Source: JBCBWG01 sp038523925 (GTDB lineage Bacteria; Pseudomonadota; Alphaproteobacteria; Rhizobiales; Hyphomicrobiaceae). Taken from it: a stretch of DNA of 64,000 nucleotides. The translations under genes and the position numbers were made by a program. The notes beneath the pieces were generated by a model, which ran no database searches, was not told the origin of the DNA, and worked only from the letters and a program-made list of their open reading frames with translations. Positions 17,409 through 26,138 of this stretch are shown piece after piece (position 1 is the first letter of the stretch; each line of letters starts with the position of its first letter). The stretch lies in contig JBCBIY010000015.1 in NCBI GenBank assembly GCA_038523925.1, forward strand, positions 1-64,000, read 5' to 3'.

Positions 17409-18977
17409 CTAGAGGTTCCCGCTCTTGAGTTCCTTTGCCATGTGATCGGCCTGGCGGATCGCCAGCGCGACAATCGTCAGCGTCGGGTTTTCAGCAGCAC
17501 CCGTCGTGAACACGCTGCCGTCTGAGACATACAGGTTCTTGATGTCGTGCGTCCGGCCCCACTTATTGACGACGCCGTCGCGCGGCTTCTCCGACATCCG
17601 ATTGGTGCCGAGGTTATGCGTCGACGGGTACGGTGGCGTCGGAAACGTCCGCGTTGCGCCAACCGCCTCGTAAAGCGCAACGCCCTGCTTATAGGCGTGC
17701 GTGCGCATTGCGATGTCGTTGGGGTGATCATCGAAGTGCACATTCGGCGCCGGCAAGCCGAACTTGTCTTTCACGTCGTGATTGACCGTGATGCGGTTCG
17801 TCTCCTGCGGCATGTCCTCGCCGACGATCCACATGCCGGCCATGTTCTCGTAGGCATCAAGCGCCGTTGTGAACTCGCGGCCCCATGCGCCCGGATCAAG
17901 GAACGCGGCCATGAATGGAATGCCGAGCGCAAGCGTCTCAAGCTCATAGCCGCCAACGAATCCACGGCTCGGATCGTGGCGTGACTCGTCGGTGATGATC
18001 CCGGCCATCGTCGTCCCGCGCCACATCTTCACCGGCTTATCGAAGACAGCGTACACCGAGCCCGTCATGTGTCGCATGTAGTTGCGGCCGACCTGACCGG
18101 ACGAGTTCGCGAGGCCGTCCGGGAACATGCTTGACGCTGAGTTCAGGAGGAGCCGCGGGCTCTCAATGGAGTTGCCCGCAACCGCCACAACGCGCGCCTT
18201 CTGGCGGTGCTCCTTGCCCTCTTTGTCTGCGTAGACAACCGCAGTCACCTTACCCTGATCGTTGTGCTCGATCTTCAGGACGTGGGCGTGTTCACGCACC
18301 TCAAGATTGCCCGTTGCTTCGCCGTTCGGGATGTCGGTGTAGGCAGCAGACCACTTCGCGCCCCACTTGCAGCCCTGAAAGCAGAAGCCCGTTTGCTGAC
18401 ACGCGGCGCGGCCGTCCTGCTCGCGGGCGTTGATCGCCATCCGACCGGTGTGGACATCTTTATAGCCGAGCGCTTTAGCGCCCGCTTCGAACACCTTGTA
18501 GTTGTTGTTGCCCGGCAGGCCTTCGCGGCCGCCGGTACGCGTGACGCCAAGCTTCGACTCCGCCTTCTCGTACCAGGGGGCCATCTCCTTGCCGTCGATT
18601 GGCCAGTCGAGCAGGTTGGCGCCCTGCACGTTGCCGTACGTGGTCTTGGCCTTCCACTCATGCGCTTGGAAGCGCAGCGACGCGCCAGCCCAGTGCGTGG
18701 TAGTGCCGCCGACGGCCTTCACGATCCACGAGGGCAAGCCGGAAAAGTCCTTCGCGACGCGCCAGTCGCCTGATGTTGTGCGCGGGTCGGTCCAGGCGAG
18801 CTGGCCGAAGCTGTCCCACTCATCGTTGACGTAGTCCTGCGGCAGGTAACGCCCGCCGGCTTCGAGCGCGACGACCTTGACGCCCTTTTGCGCAAGTTCG
18901 TTTGCAAGAACGCCACCGCCAGCACCGGTTCCGATTACGACAACGACGCTGTCGTCATTCTTCTCAAAAGCAGCCAT
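17409..18977 (-). CDS. GMC family oxidoreductase (gluconate/sorbitol dehydrogenase-like large subunit)
   Basis: A 522-residue FAD enzyme. The dinucleotide motif GTGAGGGVLANELA is at about 16-29 and TTHWAGASLRF near residue 90 is typical of the membrane-linked gluconate dehydrogenase branch. The C-terminus carries HNLGTNRM (His near 454) and AAENPTLTIVALA (Asn near 497), the usual catalytic area. It has no signal of its own; together with the Tat-exported subunit encoded 11 bp upstream it probably crosses the membrane as a folded pair. Such enzymes oxidise sugars or sugar acids and pass electrons to a cytochrome c subunit, which is not found next door. GGGAGG precedes the ATG. Confidence 0.9.
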   Translation of the reverse strand: MAAFEKNDDSVVVVIGTGAGGGVLANELAQKGVKVVALEAGGRYLPQDYVNDEWDSFGQLAWTDPRTTSGDWRVAKDFSGLPSWIVKAVGGTTTHWAGASLRFQAHEWKAKTTYGNVQGANLLDWPIDGKEMAPWYEKAESKLGVTRTGGREGLPGNNNYKVFEAGAKALGYKDVHTGRMAINAREQDGRAACQQTGFCFQGCKWGAKWSAAYTDIPNGEATGNLEVREHAHVLKIEHNDQGKVTAVVYADKEGKEHRQKARVVAVAGNSIESPRLLLNSASSMFPDGLANSSGQVGRNYMRHMTGSVYAVFDKPVKMWRGTTMAGIITDESRHDPSRGFVGGYELETLALGIPFMAAFLDPGAWGREFTTALDAYENMAGMWIVGEDMPQETNRITVNHDVKDKFGLPAPNVHFDDHPNDIAMRTHAYKQGVALYEAVGATRTFPTPPYPSTHNLGTNRMSEKPRDGVVNKWGRTHDIKNLYVSDGSVFTTGAAENPTLTIVALAIRQADHMAKELKSGNL

Positions 18978-18988
18978 CGAAGCCTCCC

Positions 18989-19516
18989 TCAGATCCAGTT
19001 GATGTCGTTGAAGCCACGATCGACGTAGCCGCCCTTCGAGAAGCTCTCGCCCTCGTAACCAAAGATCGGCCAGACCGCCTTCTGGTTATAGAGGCCGGTC
19101 ACTAGCCCGCCGCGGACGGTCTGGAAGAACGGGCTCTTTTCCATGGAGCGGAGAATGTCGACGCGGTCACGTTCCCAGCCGACATCGACGTAGCTCTTGA
19201 AGCCAGCGGCGACTGCGGCTGCGTTCAGCGCGTTGACGCCGGCTTCGACCATCTCGACCTTGCCGGGATCGTCGTAGCCTTTCACTGCGGCTGCGTAGTT
19301 CTCGTCGGGGATCCGGTCGTGCGGGTAGATATCCCGCGCCATCTGGATAAGCGTCGCCATCGCCTCTGGCTTGGTATGCTTCATCTCAAGCGCCCAGGCG
19401 CCGCTGCTGCCGGCAATAAATCCGCTTCCCAGGACCATTGCGGTCACGCCAAACGCTGACGTTCGCATCAGCAGTTGGCGGCGCGTCCAAGCGCGCCGAT
19501 CGCCATCCGAATTCAT
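18989..19516 (-). CDS. gluconate 2-dehydrogenase subunit 3-like protein, Tat-exported
   Basis: This 175-residue protein carries an N-terminal Tat signal (TRRQLLMRTSAFG, followed by a hydrophobic stretch to about residue 40). The mature part resembles the small subunit 3 of gluconate 2-dehydrogenase: MARDIYPHDRIPDENYAA and the C-terminal SPFFQTVRGGLVTGLYNQK. Known small subunits escort the FAD subunit through the Tat system. It starts at 19516 with AGAGGAGG upstream and is followed after 11 bp by the GMC gene, so one operon. An in-frame extension to 19555 is not supported. Confidence 0.88.
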   Translation of the reverse strand: MNSDGDRRAWTRRQLLMRTSAFGVTAMVLGSGFIAGSSGAWALEMKHTKPEAMATLIQMARDIYPHDRIPDENYAAAVKGYDDPGKVEMVEAGVNALNAAAVAAGFKSYVDVGWERDRVDILRSMEKSPFFQTVRGGLVTGLYNQKAVWPIFGYEGESFSKGGYVDRGFNDINWI

Positions 19517-19577
19517 GGGTGATCCTCCTCTTGGTTTTCGTCTTGTCGTTGACACTGTCGGTGTCCGAGCCGGCGCC

Positions 19578-19973
19578 TTATTGGTAGCGGCCGCGCTTTT
19601 CGAGAACTTCGATTTTGTAGCCGTCGGGGTCCTGCAGGAAGAAGAAGCGGGCCATCAGCGCGCCGTCGCGATGAAATTCCTTCACGTCTGCAGGATTGAG
19701 CCCGGCTTCCTTGACGCGTGCATGTTCTGCGCGCGCGTCCGGCACGGCGACAGCGATGTGGCCGTAGCCGTCGCCGAGGTCATAGGGCGCGGTGCGGCCC
19801 TTGTTGAGCGTGAGTTCAAGTTCGAAGTCGGCGTCCGTGTTGCGCAAGTAGACGAGTGTGAAATCGTCGAAGTCGAACTCGTCGGCGACGTCGAGCCCGA
19901 GCGCTTGTTTGTAGAACGCCTTTGACCGGTCCAGGTCGAGGACGCGGATCATGGAATGGATTGCTTTGGCCAT
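19578..19973 (-). CDS. glyoxalase I-like VOC family protein
   Basis: A 131-residue protein with the duplicated beta-alpha-beta-beta-beta fold of glyoxalase I. Metal-ligand positions are recognisable: His in AIHSMIRVLDLD, Glu in FELELTLN, His in GYGHIAVAVPD and Glu in YKIEVLEKRG. The FYKQALGL motif is also typical. All four ligands being present supports lactoylglutathione lyase activity or a close variant, detoxifying methylglyoxal. It starts at 19973, with GGAGG upstream, and lies 61 bp upstream of the subunit 3 gene on the same strand. Confidence 0.85.
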   Translation of the reverse strand: MAKAIHSMIRVLDLDRSKAFYKQALGLDVADEFDFDDFTLVYLRNTDADFELELTLNKGRTAPYDLGDGYGHIAVAVPDARAEHARVKEAGLNPADVKEFHRDGALMARFFFLQDPDGYKIEVLEKRGRYQ

Positions 19974-20116
19974 GCAGAACCTCCGATCACGTGGAGCGTA
20001 GGTTCAAAGTCAGAGGGCCGGGTAGTATCAGAGTACTACGCGCGCGGGTGCCCGTCGCGGCCCGGATGTGGCGCGCGGCGCAGTGTGCAGTGCGGCATCG
20101 CACATGCGAGACGACG

Positions 20117-20449
20117 TCAGGCAGCCGTTGCGGGTTCGGTGCGTCCGGAGGCCAGCTCGGTGAGGCGTGACAGCTCGAGCGGGTCCGGTTCGGCGCCTGA
20201 AAGATGCAACAGGCACGTCGTGCGCAACAGCGACGTGAAGTTTGGGATTGTCCCGCGCAGCTCCGTCACCTCATCATAGAGGATCGACAGAAAGCGCGGC
20301 GTCGTAAGGCCTTGGCGCTCGGCAATCTCATCTAGGATGAGCCAGAACGCAGCCTCCAGCCGGATACTTGTCGCGTGGCCAGACAGCCGCACTGACCGTG
20401 TCACACATTTGAATCCCGCAGGGTCCTGCCCCGCAAAGATGCGGCACAT
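20117..20449 (-). CDS. ribbon-helix-helix domain protein (RHH_4 type)
   Basis: A 110-residue protein whose middle (about 19-80) matches the RHH_4 family, small putative DNA-binding proteins common in alphaproteobacteria: SVRLSGHATSIRLEAAFW, DEIAERQGLTTPRFLSILYDEV and FTSLLRTTCLLHL. The first segment would form the beta ribbon and the next two the helices. Targets are unknown. The ATG at 20449 follows GGGAGG. It is well separated from its neighbours and probably monocistronic. Confidence 0.85.
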   Translation of the reverse strand: MCRIFAGQDPAGFKCVTRSVRLSGHATSIRLEAAFWLILDEIAERQGLTTPRFLSILYDEVTELRGTIPNFTSLLRTTCLLHLSGAEPDPLELSRLTELASGRTEPATAA

Positions 20450-20676
20450 GCCGTCCTCCCATGGTTCCGGCGCTTGACCGCGCCTTGTCTATCGCGCGCG
20501 TCAAACGCAACGCGCGGGAGAAGTGTAGCGGCAGGCGTGCGCAGCCGACAACAGACGAAGGTTCAGGCATGAAACGTGATCGCACGTCGGCGGCAGCCGC
20601 CGGCGCGTTCGCGGCCCACCAAACGCAAATGGGCCCGAAGCTTTCGCCCCGGGCCAGTCAGACGTGGCGCGCCGCG

Positions 20677-21198
20677 TTACTGCGATGGCAGTGACGGCAC
20701 GGATGGCACCGACGGCACCCGCCGGCGGACTTCGCGGCCGACGGCACGGCCGATTGCGCGGCCGGCCCGGCGGACGTTGCGCTTGACGACGCGACCAACG
20801 GCTTCCTTGGCGCGGCGGCCCTGCCGGCGGACGAACCGGCCCGGTGGCGACCGCTTGACCGCCCGGCCGACGCGCTGGCCGCCTTTGACGACTTTGCGGC
20901 CGACCTTGACGCTTCCGCGGCCGACGGCACGCCCGGCGCGCTTGACGCCCTTGCCGACGGCCTTGGCACCTTTCTTGATGCCGGAGCCTGTTGTCTTCGC
21001 CGCCTTCTTCACGGCGCTGCCGGCCTTCTTCGCAGCATTCTTGATCTTGCGTCCGGCGCGCTTGAGCGCCCGCTTTAGCTTGCCGGCTTCGGCTTCTGAC
21101 GTGATGGTGACAGTGCCGTTGCGATCGATCGTTGGCGCGAGCACGCCAGCTGAGACCACGAACGCAAAGACCAATCCCATGGTCATGGCTTTGATCAT
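20677..21198 (-). CDS. exported, highly basic Lys/Arg/Gly/Ala-rich protein
   Basis: A 173-residue protein of unknown function. A hydrophobic N-terminus (about 5-22, MTMGLVFAFVVSAGVLAP) and a stretch ending SEAEAG look like a signal peptide with a processing site near residue 38. The rest is a histone H1-like series of short basic repeats, for example KNAAKKAGSAVKKAAK and VGKGVKRAGRAVGRG, with almost no acidic residues. It ends VPSVPSVPSLPSQ. No known domain is recognised. The start at 21198 has AAGGAA upstream; residue 5 is an alternative Met. Because the composition is extreme, a spurious frame must be considered, but the signal-like start and ribosome site favour a real gene. Confidence 0.6.
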   Translation of the reverse strand: MIKAMTMGLVFAFVVSAGVLAPTIDRNGTVTITSEAEAGKLKRALKRAGRKIKNAAKKAGSAVKKAAKTTGSGIKKGAKAVGKGVKRAGRAVGRGSVKVGRKVVKGGQRVGRAVKRSPPGRFVRRQGRRAKEAVGRVVKRNVRRAGRAIGRAVGREVRRRVPSVPSVPSLPSQ

Positions 21199-21364
21199 CT
21201 CTCGGGTTCCTTGTGCCTGAGTTGCGAACGCCGCCGATTGGGGGAGGGGGAGGCGGCTTCAAAGGCTCAGTCGCTGTCAACGGCGCCAAGGTTCACGAGC
21301 GATGGGATGTTTTTTCGTGAGCGGTGAGGGGGTGTTCGCGCAGATCGTTTGCTAAGCTGCCGCG

Positions 21365-21850
21365 ATGGAGACCGAGACAACGATGACGGTTTTGGGCGCC
21401 GGCGACGTCGCGCTGATGCGCGGGCTTAATGCGATGTTCGCGGAGGCGTTTGAGGACCGCGAGACGTATTGCAGTGCTCCGCCGTCGGACGGCTACTTGG
21501 CTGACCTGTTGGCGAAGCCACACACGATCGCGATTGCGGCGCTTGCCGCAGGCGACGTCGTCGGCGGCCTCTTCGCCTACCAGCTCGACAAGTTCGAGCA
21601 GGCGCGGTCCGAGATTTATATCTACGACCTCGCAGTCGCCGAGACCCACCGCCGGCGCGGCGTCGCGACGGCCGTCATCGAGGCGTTGCAAGGCGTGGCT
21701 GCAGAGCGTGGCGCTGACGTGATCTACGTGCAAGCCGACCGCGGCGACGCCCCGGCCATCGCGCTCTACAACAAGCTCGGCGCAATCGAGACGGTGCACC
21801 ATTTCGACATTCCCGTGCCGCAGCGCGGAGGCCGGGGTGGTGCGGAGTGA
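21365..21850 (+). CDS. AAC(3)-I type GNAT acetyltransferase
   Basis: This 161-residue GNAT protein closely resembles the AAC(3)-I aminoglycoside 3-N-acetyltransferases. The shared hallmarks are the KFEQARSEIYIYDLAV block near residues 77-92, the acetyl-CoA loop HRRRGVATAVIEAL, then VIYVQADRGDAPAIALYNKLG and the C-terminal HHFDIPV. Those enzymes acetylate gentamicin-type drugs; whether this chromosomal relative does so or serves another amine is unknown. There is no integron or transposon next to it. Met-7 (21383) is an alternative start. Its 3' end and flank are partly duplicated at 27264-27572. Confidence 0.88.
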   Translation: METETTMTVLGAGDVALMRGLNAMFAEAFEDRETYCSAPPSDGYLADLLAKPHTIAIAALAAGDVVGGLFAYQLDKFEQARSEIYIYDLAVAETHRRRGVATAVIEALQGVAAERGADVIYVQADRGDAPAIALYNKLGAIETVHHFDIPVPQRGGRGGAE

Positions 21851-21876
21851 GAGGGCTGAGACCGTGCGGGCCGCGC

Positions 21877-22077
21877 CCTGTCGGTGGAAGTCGAAGCCGT
21901 GACCTAACCGCTGTAGGTAACATGCGCCGTGTCACTTCTCAGTCATTTGGGTCAAGTTTCCCCGTGACCGAGGAAGCCGAGGTTGATGGGCCGAAACGTA
22001 GCCGCGGCAGTGCGCTTTGACTGACGTTCGTTGGGAAGTCAGAAGCGGACGAAGCGCGTTTTTCGGGTTTGGGCCAC
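21877..22077 (+). repeat. dispersed intergenic repeat, copy A
   Basis: The 111 bases from 21967 to 22077 align without gaps to 27462-27572 (about 80 identities by hand count) and to 25960-26070. Upstream, 21877-21966 also matches 27370-27461 with small gaps. The shared core starts ACCGAGGA. No conserved reading frame is seen, and stops differ between copies. It fills most of the otherwise gene-free stretch between the acetyltransferase and the AraC pseudogene; the remaining bases to 22421 show nothing I can assign. Confidence 0.7.
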
Positions 22078-22421
22078 AACCTGCCGCGAGCAGGTGCAGC
22101 ACGCCCCCAGTACGTGATCGGCGTCGAGGCGCAAAAGCAGACGCGACTTGCTTCAAAAATGCGATCCCGCTGAAACTACAACGACACCCAGCTCTTGGCG
22201 AAATCTGCCCGGTTTTGGCGAGATGTGTCCGGCATTTGGCGAAAATTGTCCTGTTAGGTTGGCACCAGTACCGCCATCTTGGGCTCCGGTATTTCGACTT
22301 TGAGATGGCAGATGAGCCACTCAGTTTGGCAGCACACTCGACGCAATCGGTCCCTCGGTGACCCTGCGCGGTCGCGATCGCCAAGTTGGGTCGACTGCAT
22401 CGGATGTGGGGGAGGCCGAGA

Positions 22422-23438
22422 ATGACGACAGTGAGCAATGGAACCGCAATGACTGTCGTCGCATTCGCACTCTCACGCGGCGTTACGATGCCCGATATTG
22501 AAGATGTGATGGGCATCACGTGTCACGAACTCATGGCCCCCGAAGCACGCCCGCCAGAGGAGGTCATGCCAAGGATTGTGGGTTTCCTTGGTGACCGGTT
22601 TCCTGATGAACCAATTGCGCTGGACTTGGCACGTGCGGCTCCATTTTCGTTCTTCGGCGGTCTCGCTAACGGTGCCCGTTTTGCGGATGATCTGCGCACG
22701 GCAATCAAGCTTCTAGCAAAAAACTGCGCAATCATTTCTGACCAACTGGAACTGATCTTTCGTGAGGACCAATGCGAAGCAATACTGATTTCGCGTCATC
22801 CTTTGAACTACATCGATAGTGGACGCTCAGCCGAAATCGGTTCCGCCCTGATTGCACGGCTCTTTTCCGAGTTTCTCGGACTGCCTGACTGTATTTAGAG
22901 AATAACCTTTTCGCACGCGCCAAACTGCGCAGTCGATCACTACGTCGATTACTTTGGTGTGCCTGTCGAGTTCAATGCGGAAGATATCATCGTATCCATA
23001 AAGCCGGAAAAGCTGGATCTGCGGATCGAGCACGCGAATGTGGAGCTCTTCAACTACGTTCAGACGCACCTTAGCGGGATCAAAAAGCAGATTGATGCTG
23101 CCAAAGAGCCACGCGAACTTAAGGCACTCAGGAGAGCCGCCGCCGAAAACGCAAGAGCCGGTGTATTCGGCACAACCAGTGTTGCCGCCGCAGCCAACAT
23201 GAGCATGCGCACGGCACAGCGAATTGCTGCCGAGCACGGCATCACCGTTCAGGGCCTGATCGATCAAGTGCGTGAGCACCGGGCGACTGAGCTGTTGCGG
23301 GACAAGCGCCACGACATTGGCTCCATCGCGTTCCTGCTCGGGTACTCAGACGAACGAGCGTTCCGGCGAGCTTTTCAAAGGTGGACTGGAGAATCGCCTT
23401 CCGATTTCCGAAAACGTTTCAATAAGCAGATCGAATAG
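22422..23438 (+). pseudogene. AraC family regulator interrupted by an in-frame stop
   Basis: Together the two halves give a normal-length (about 338 residue) AraC regulator with an N-terminal ligand domain and a C-terminal HTH. The first half (from ATG 22422, after GGGGGAGG) ends at TAG 22896-22898, codon 159. Reading on in the same frame gives RITFSHAPNCAVDHYVDYFG, exactly the continuation expected of the arabinose-binding-like domain, then the HTH part with MSMRTAQRIAAEHGIT and IAFLLGYSDERAFRRAFQRW. No frameshift is needed. The second half alone (from about 22959) could still be translated. It probably controlled the DUF1772 and reductase genes downstream. Base composition is less GC-rich than the core. 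Confidence 0.85.
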
Positions 23439-23559
23439 AACCTACGGTTTCTGACGATCTAACCTTTCGAGAAAATCAAACGAACCAATCGTGGCTGAGC
23501 AGTGCTCGGCAACGAACGATCCTTTACGTCCTCAACTCAAAACACAACCGGAGGCTAAA

Positions 23560-24021
23560 ATGAGAATTATCTCACAATTCGCAACCACTATGTTCGGGCT
23601 ATTGGCGGGAGGCATGGTGTTGATCGCAACAGGGCTTGTGCCGTACTGGCGATCACTAGAACCTGCGGCGTTCACACAGGTGTTTTCGACAAGCCTGCCC
23701 ACCGTTGGTGGAACCATGATTGCTCTGACGATCCTTGGGACCGGCTCCATGGTTCTGGCTGCCGGTCTGGCGATGTGGAAACAGTTACCCGAAAAACTTT
23801 GGCTTGTTGCAGGCGCGATCGCCACACTCGTCATGCTGGTCTGCGTTCCACTTTATTTCGGTGCTGCCAATCCGCTCGTTGCCGGTGGCACCTTGAGTGC
23901 TGACGCCATAACAGCCGAGCTCGCAACCTGGCAACAGATGCACTGGTTCCGCACCATTGTCGGCGTCCTTGGTCTCTTCTGCGCAGTCCGCGCCGGATAC
24001 GTCGCCTCAAGACCAAACTGA
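23560..24021 (+). CDS. DUF1772-like four-helix membrane protein
   Basis: A 153-residue integral membrane protein with four hydrophobic helices (roughly 8-28, 48-70, 78-100 and 128-148). The ending MHWFRTIVGVLGLFCAVRAG matches the DUF1772 (anthrone oxygenase-like) family, where a Trp/Arg-containing last helix is conserved. Activity is unknown. The ATG at 23560 follows GGAGG closely. It sits between a broken AraC regulator and a broken membrane ferredoxin reductase, all on the same strand, so the three probably arrived together as a regulated redox module. Codon use is less GC-biased than the flanks. Confidence 0.75.
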   Translation: MRIISQFATTMFGLLAGGMVLIATGLVPYWRSLEPAAFTQVFSTSLPTVGGTMIALTILGTGSMVLAAGLAMWKQLPEKLWLVAGAIATLVMLVCVPLYFGAANPLVAGGTLSADAITAELATWQQMHWFRTIVGVLGLFCAVRAGYVASRPN

Positions 24022-24068
24022 ATTCACCTCAAATCCACGAAAGAAAAGTCTAAAAGGGAGGCGAGATC

Positions 24069-25331
24069 ATGCTTCGTCTACAAGGTATAAACGTCGTTAT
24101 CGCGCTCATCGTCGCTTTCGCCATACTGCATCTCGCCTTTGCGCCTGAGCATCACTCAACCAGGACGACATGGGCAACTTTGCTCGGTGGCATAGGCTTT
24201 CTATTGATGACCTGTTCTGTTGTGTTGGCCACGCGGTTGGAAGCCTTCGAAGAGATCTTCGGTGGACTGGATCGAATGTACCAGGTCCACCGTGTGGCAG
24301 GCACGTTTACCGGCGTTTTTGCTCTCATCCACTTCTTCGGAATTCCAAAGGAGTTGCCGGCTGGTGTTGATCCGATTGTGAACTCGACCTTTCCATCCGC
24401 GCAGATCGGTATGGCGTCAATGGTCTTACTGGTGATCGGTCTGTTCGTCGCGTTGAACCGCAAGATCAGCTACTCGCGTTGGCGAAACCCTCACAAGGTC
24501 ATGGCTCTCGTTTACATCCTCGTCATTGGCCATTTCATGAATGCGCCTGGGGCATTCTATGAGCGGTTCAGTGCATCTGGCATCTTGCTCATCGTGGCGG
24601 CACTGATCGGCACCGTCGCACTCGTCTATACGATGTTTGGCATGAATAAGCGCACGGCAACGCCGTTCACCATAGAGGCTGTCAACTCTCTTGAAAGAGC
24701 AACCGAGGTGGTTCTGAAGCCAGTTGGTGACATGCTGAAGTTCAAGCCCGGTCAGTTTGCCTTTGTTGAAATTCAAGGCAAAGGATGGTCGGAACCGCAC
24801 CCGTTCACGATTTCCAGTGCACCCGGTGAGAACCGCCTGCGGTTCACCATGAAGGTTCTTGGCGATTGGACCAGAAAGGTGCGTGAAGAGCTGGAACCTG
24901 GCGGCAAAGTTCTTGTTCGCGGCCCCTATGGCCGGTTTGATGCTGCGAAAGCCGACGGCAAGAAACAGGTCTGGATTGCGGGAGGGATCGGCCTGACACC
25001 GTTCTTGTCAAAGCTTCGCGCAATGGAGAAGGGAGACGCGCGTGAAATCCATTTCGCCTACGCTGCCCGCAATAAGGACGAGGCGATCTTCCTCGATGAG
25101 CTGACGTCCATCGCCGCCGAGCGTAGCAACGTTACGCTCTATACTCTGTTTTCCGATGAAGGTGACTTTGCCCGAATTGATGTGGCCAAAGCCAGACTGC
25201 CAGACCCACTCTCTGAGTATGAGTAATTCATCTGCGGGCCGAAGCCGATGGTTGATGGCCTGATGAAAGACCTCAAGGGCGAAGGCGTAAAGCGCACTCG
25301 AATTCACACGGAAGCATTTGAGTTTAGATGA
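24069..25331 (+). pseudogene. membrane ferric/flavodoxin reductase with in-frame stop near the 3' end
   Basis: The frame encodes a ferric reductase-like membrane domain (about six helices, residues 1-205; heme His candidates in YQVHRVAG, ALIHFFG and NPHKVMA) followed by an FAD domain (EPHPFTISSAPGE) and an NAD(P) domain (QVWIAGGIGLTPFLSKLRAM). TAA at 25224-25226 (codon 386) stops it just before the last motif. In the same frame 34 more codons follow, FICGPKPMVDGLMKDLKGEG and on to TGA at 25331, which is exactly the conserved C-terminal CGP block of ferredoxin-NADP reductases. The truncated product would lack that nicotinamide-contacting segment and is probably inactive. Confidence 0.85.
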
Positions 25332-25438
25332 GTAGCGCGAGCGAGCTGGCAGGCTTGCCGTCAATCGCAACCCTGCCGGCAGATCACTCTTAGCCAATCG
25401 GGCTTGCCCCGGTGGCCTGCAAAACAAGGAATGAACGC

Positions 25439-25723
25439 ATGTGGAATTGTAAGAGGTGGAGCGCTCGTCGACATGAGAAGGTGGAGAACGTCATGTGCAG
25501 AGGCCGTCGGCAGCGGCAGCCGGGAAGGAACCATGCTTTTGACGAATATCGCGAGGAAACGTTGCGTCGGCTCGACGACGAGCAAAATGAATTCAGCGAG
25601 TTTCTCACACGCCTTCGCATGGCAAAGGACAAGGCCGAGTTCGATCAGTTCATGAGTAATCGGACAGCGCGGTCGTCTGTTCCGTCGGTAGGCGCCGGAT
25701 CTAGAGATCGCGTCCAGAGCTGA
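25439..25723 (+). CDS. DUF2852-like small protein
   Basis: A 94-residue protein, mostly charged. The core GNHAFDEYREETLRRLDDEQ, then FLTRLRMAKDKAEFDQFM, matches the C-terminal half of DUF2852 proteins, which usually begin with a membrane helix. That helix is absent here, so this may be a shortened paralogue or a fragment. The ATG at 25439 has AAGGA nine bases upstream, which supports an actual start. The function of the family is unknown. It lies alone between the reductase pseudogene and a copy of the intergenic repeat. Confidence 0.7.
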   Translation: MWNCKRWSARRHEKVENVMCRGRRQRQPGRNHAFDEYREETLRRLDDEQNEFSEFLTRLRMAKDKAEFDQFMSNRTARSSVPSVGAGSRDRVQS

Positions 25724-25819
25724 GAGATGCTGCAACTGCTCAAGTCCGCTTCGAGCAACGCGCACAATTGGTGCGATGCGCAACAAAGAAGTTGGCGATG
25801 ACGGCTGTGGGTCATCTGC

Positions 25820-25889
25820 GGCCGTTCTGCTGGGCCTGACGATGCCCGCTTTATTGTTGAGAGCGGACAGAAGCAGTGGTGGCGGTCAG
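25820..25889 (+). repeat. dispersed repeat unit 2, copy 1
   Basis: This 70-base stretch aligns without gaps to 31465-31534, about 48 of 70 by hand count. The clearest shared words are GGCCGTTCTG, TTGTTG and GCGGACA. Both lie in gene-free DNA. It is 70 bp before copy B of the longer repeat, so the two may be parts of one decayed element. Confidence 0.5.
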
Positions 25890-25959
25890 CAACGCGCCAA
25901 CTTTTGCAATCGTGATCAAGCCTCATCGGGCGCGGCAGGATTAGGCCACGAGCCCCGTG

Positions 25960-26070
25960 ACCGAGGAAGCCGAATTCGGCGGCTCGACGCGCTGCTGCGT
26001 CCGCGCACTTTGGCCAACGTCCACTAGGCAACCAGAGGCAGTCGGGTAGGGCTCTTCGGCCCTGGGCCAG
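25960..26070 (+). repeat. dispersed intergenic repeat, copy B
   Basis: It aligns over 110 bases without gaps to 27462-27571, about 81 identities by hand count, and shares GTGACCGAGGAAGCCGA exactly with copy A. It lies in the gene-free interval between the DUF2852-like gene and the histidine kinase gene; nothing else is recognisable in 25724-26138. All three copies have the same orientation. Confidence 0.7.
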
Positions 26071-26138
26071 TCTGCCGACCTCACATATGCTAGGGATGCC
26101 GCGCGACTGTCTCATACAGCGGACCAAAGGTAGGCCTG

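Noticed and set aside
22896..25226. Stop-codon recoding (selenocysteine, pyrrolysine) to explain the in-frame stops
   Set aside because: The codons are TAG and TAA, other genes here use all three stops normally, and no SECIS- or PYLIS-like structure or machinery was seen; decay is simpler.
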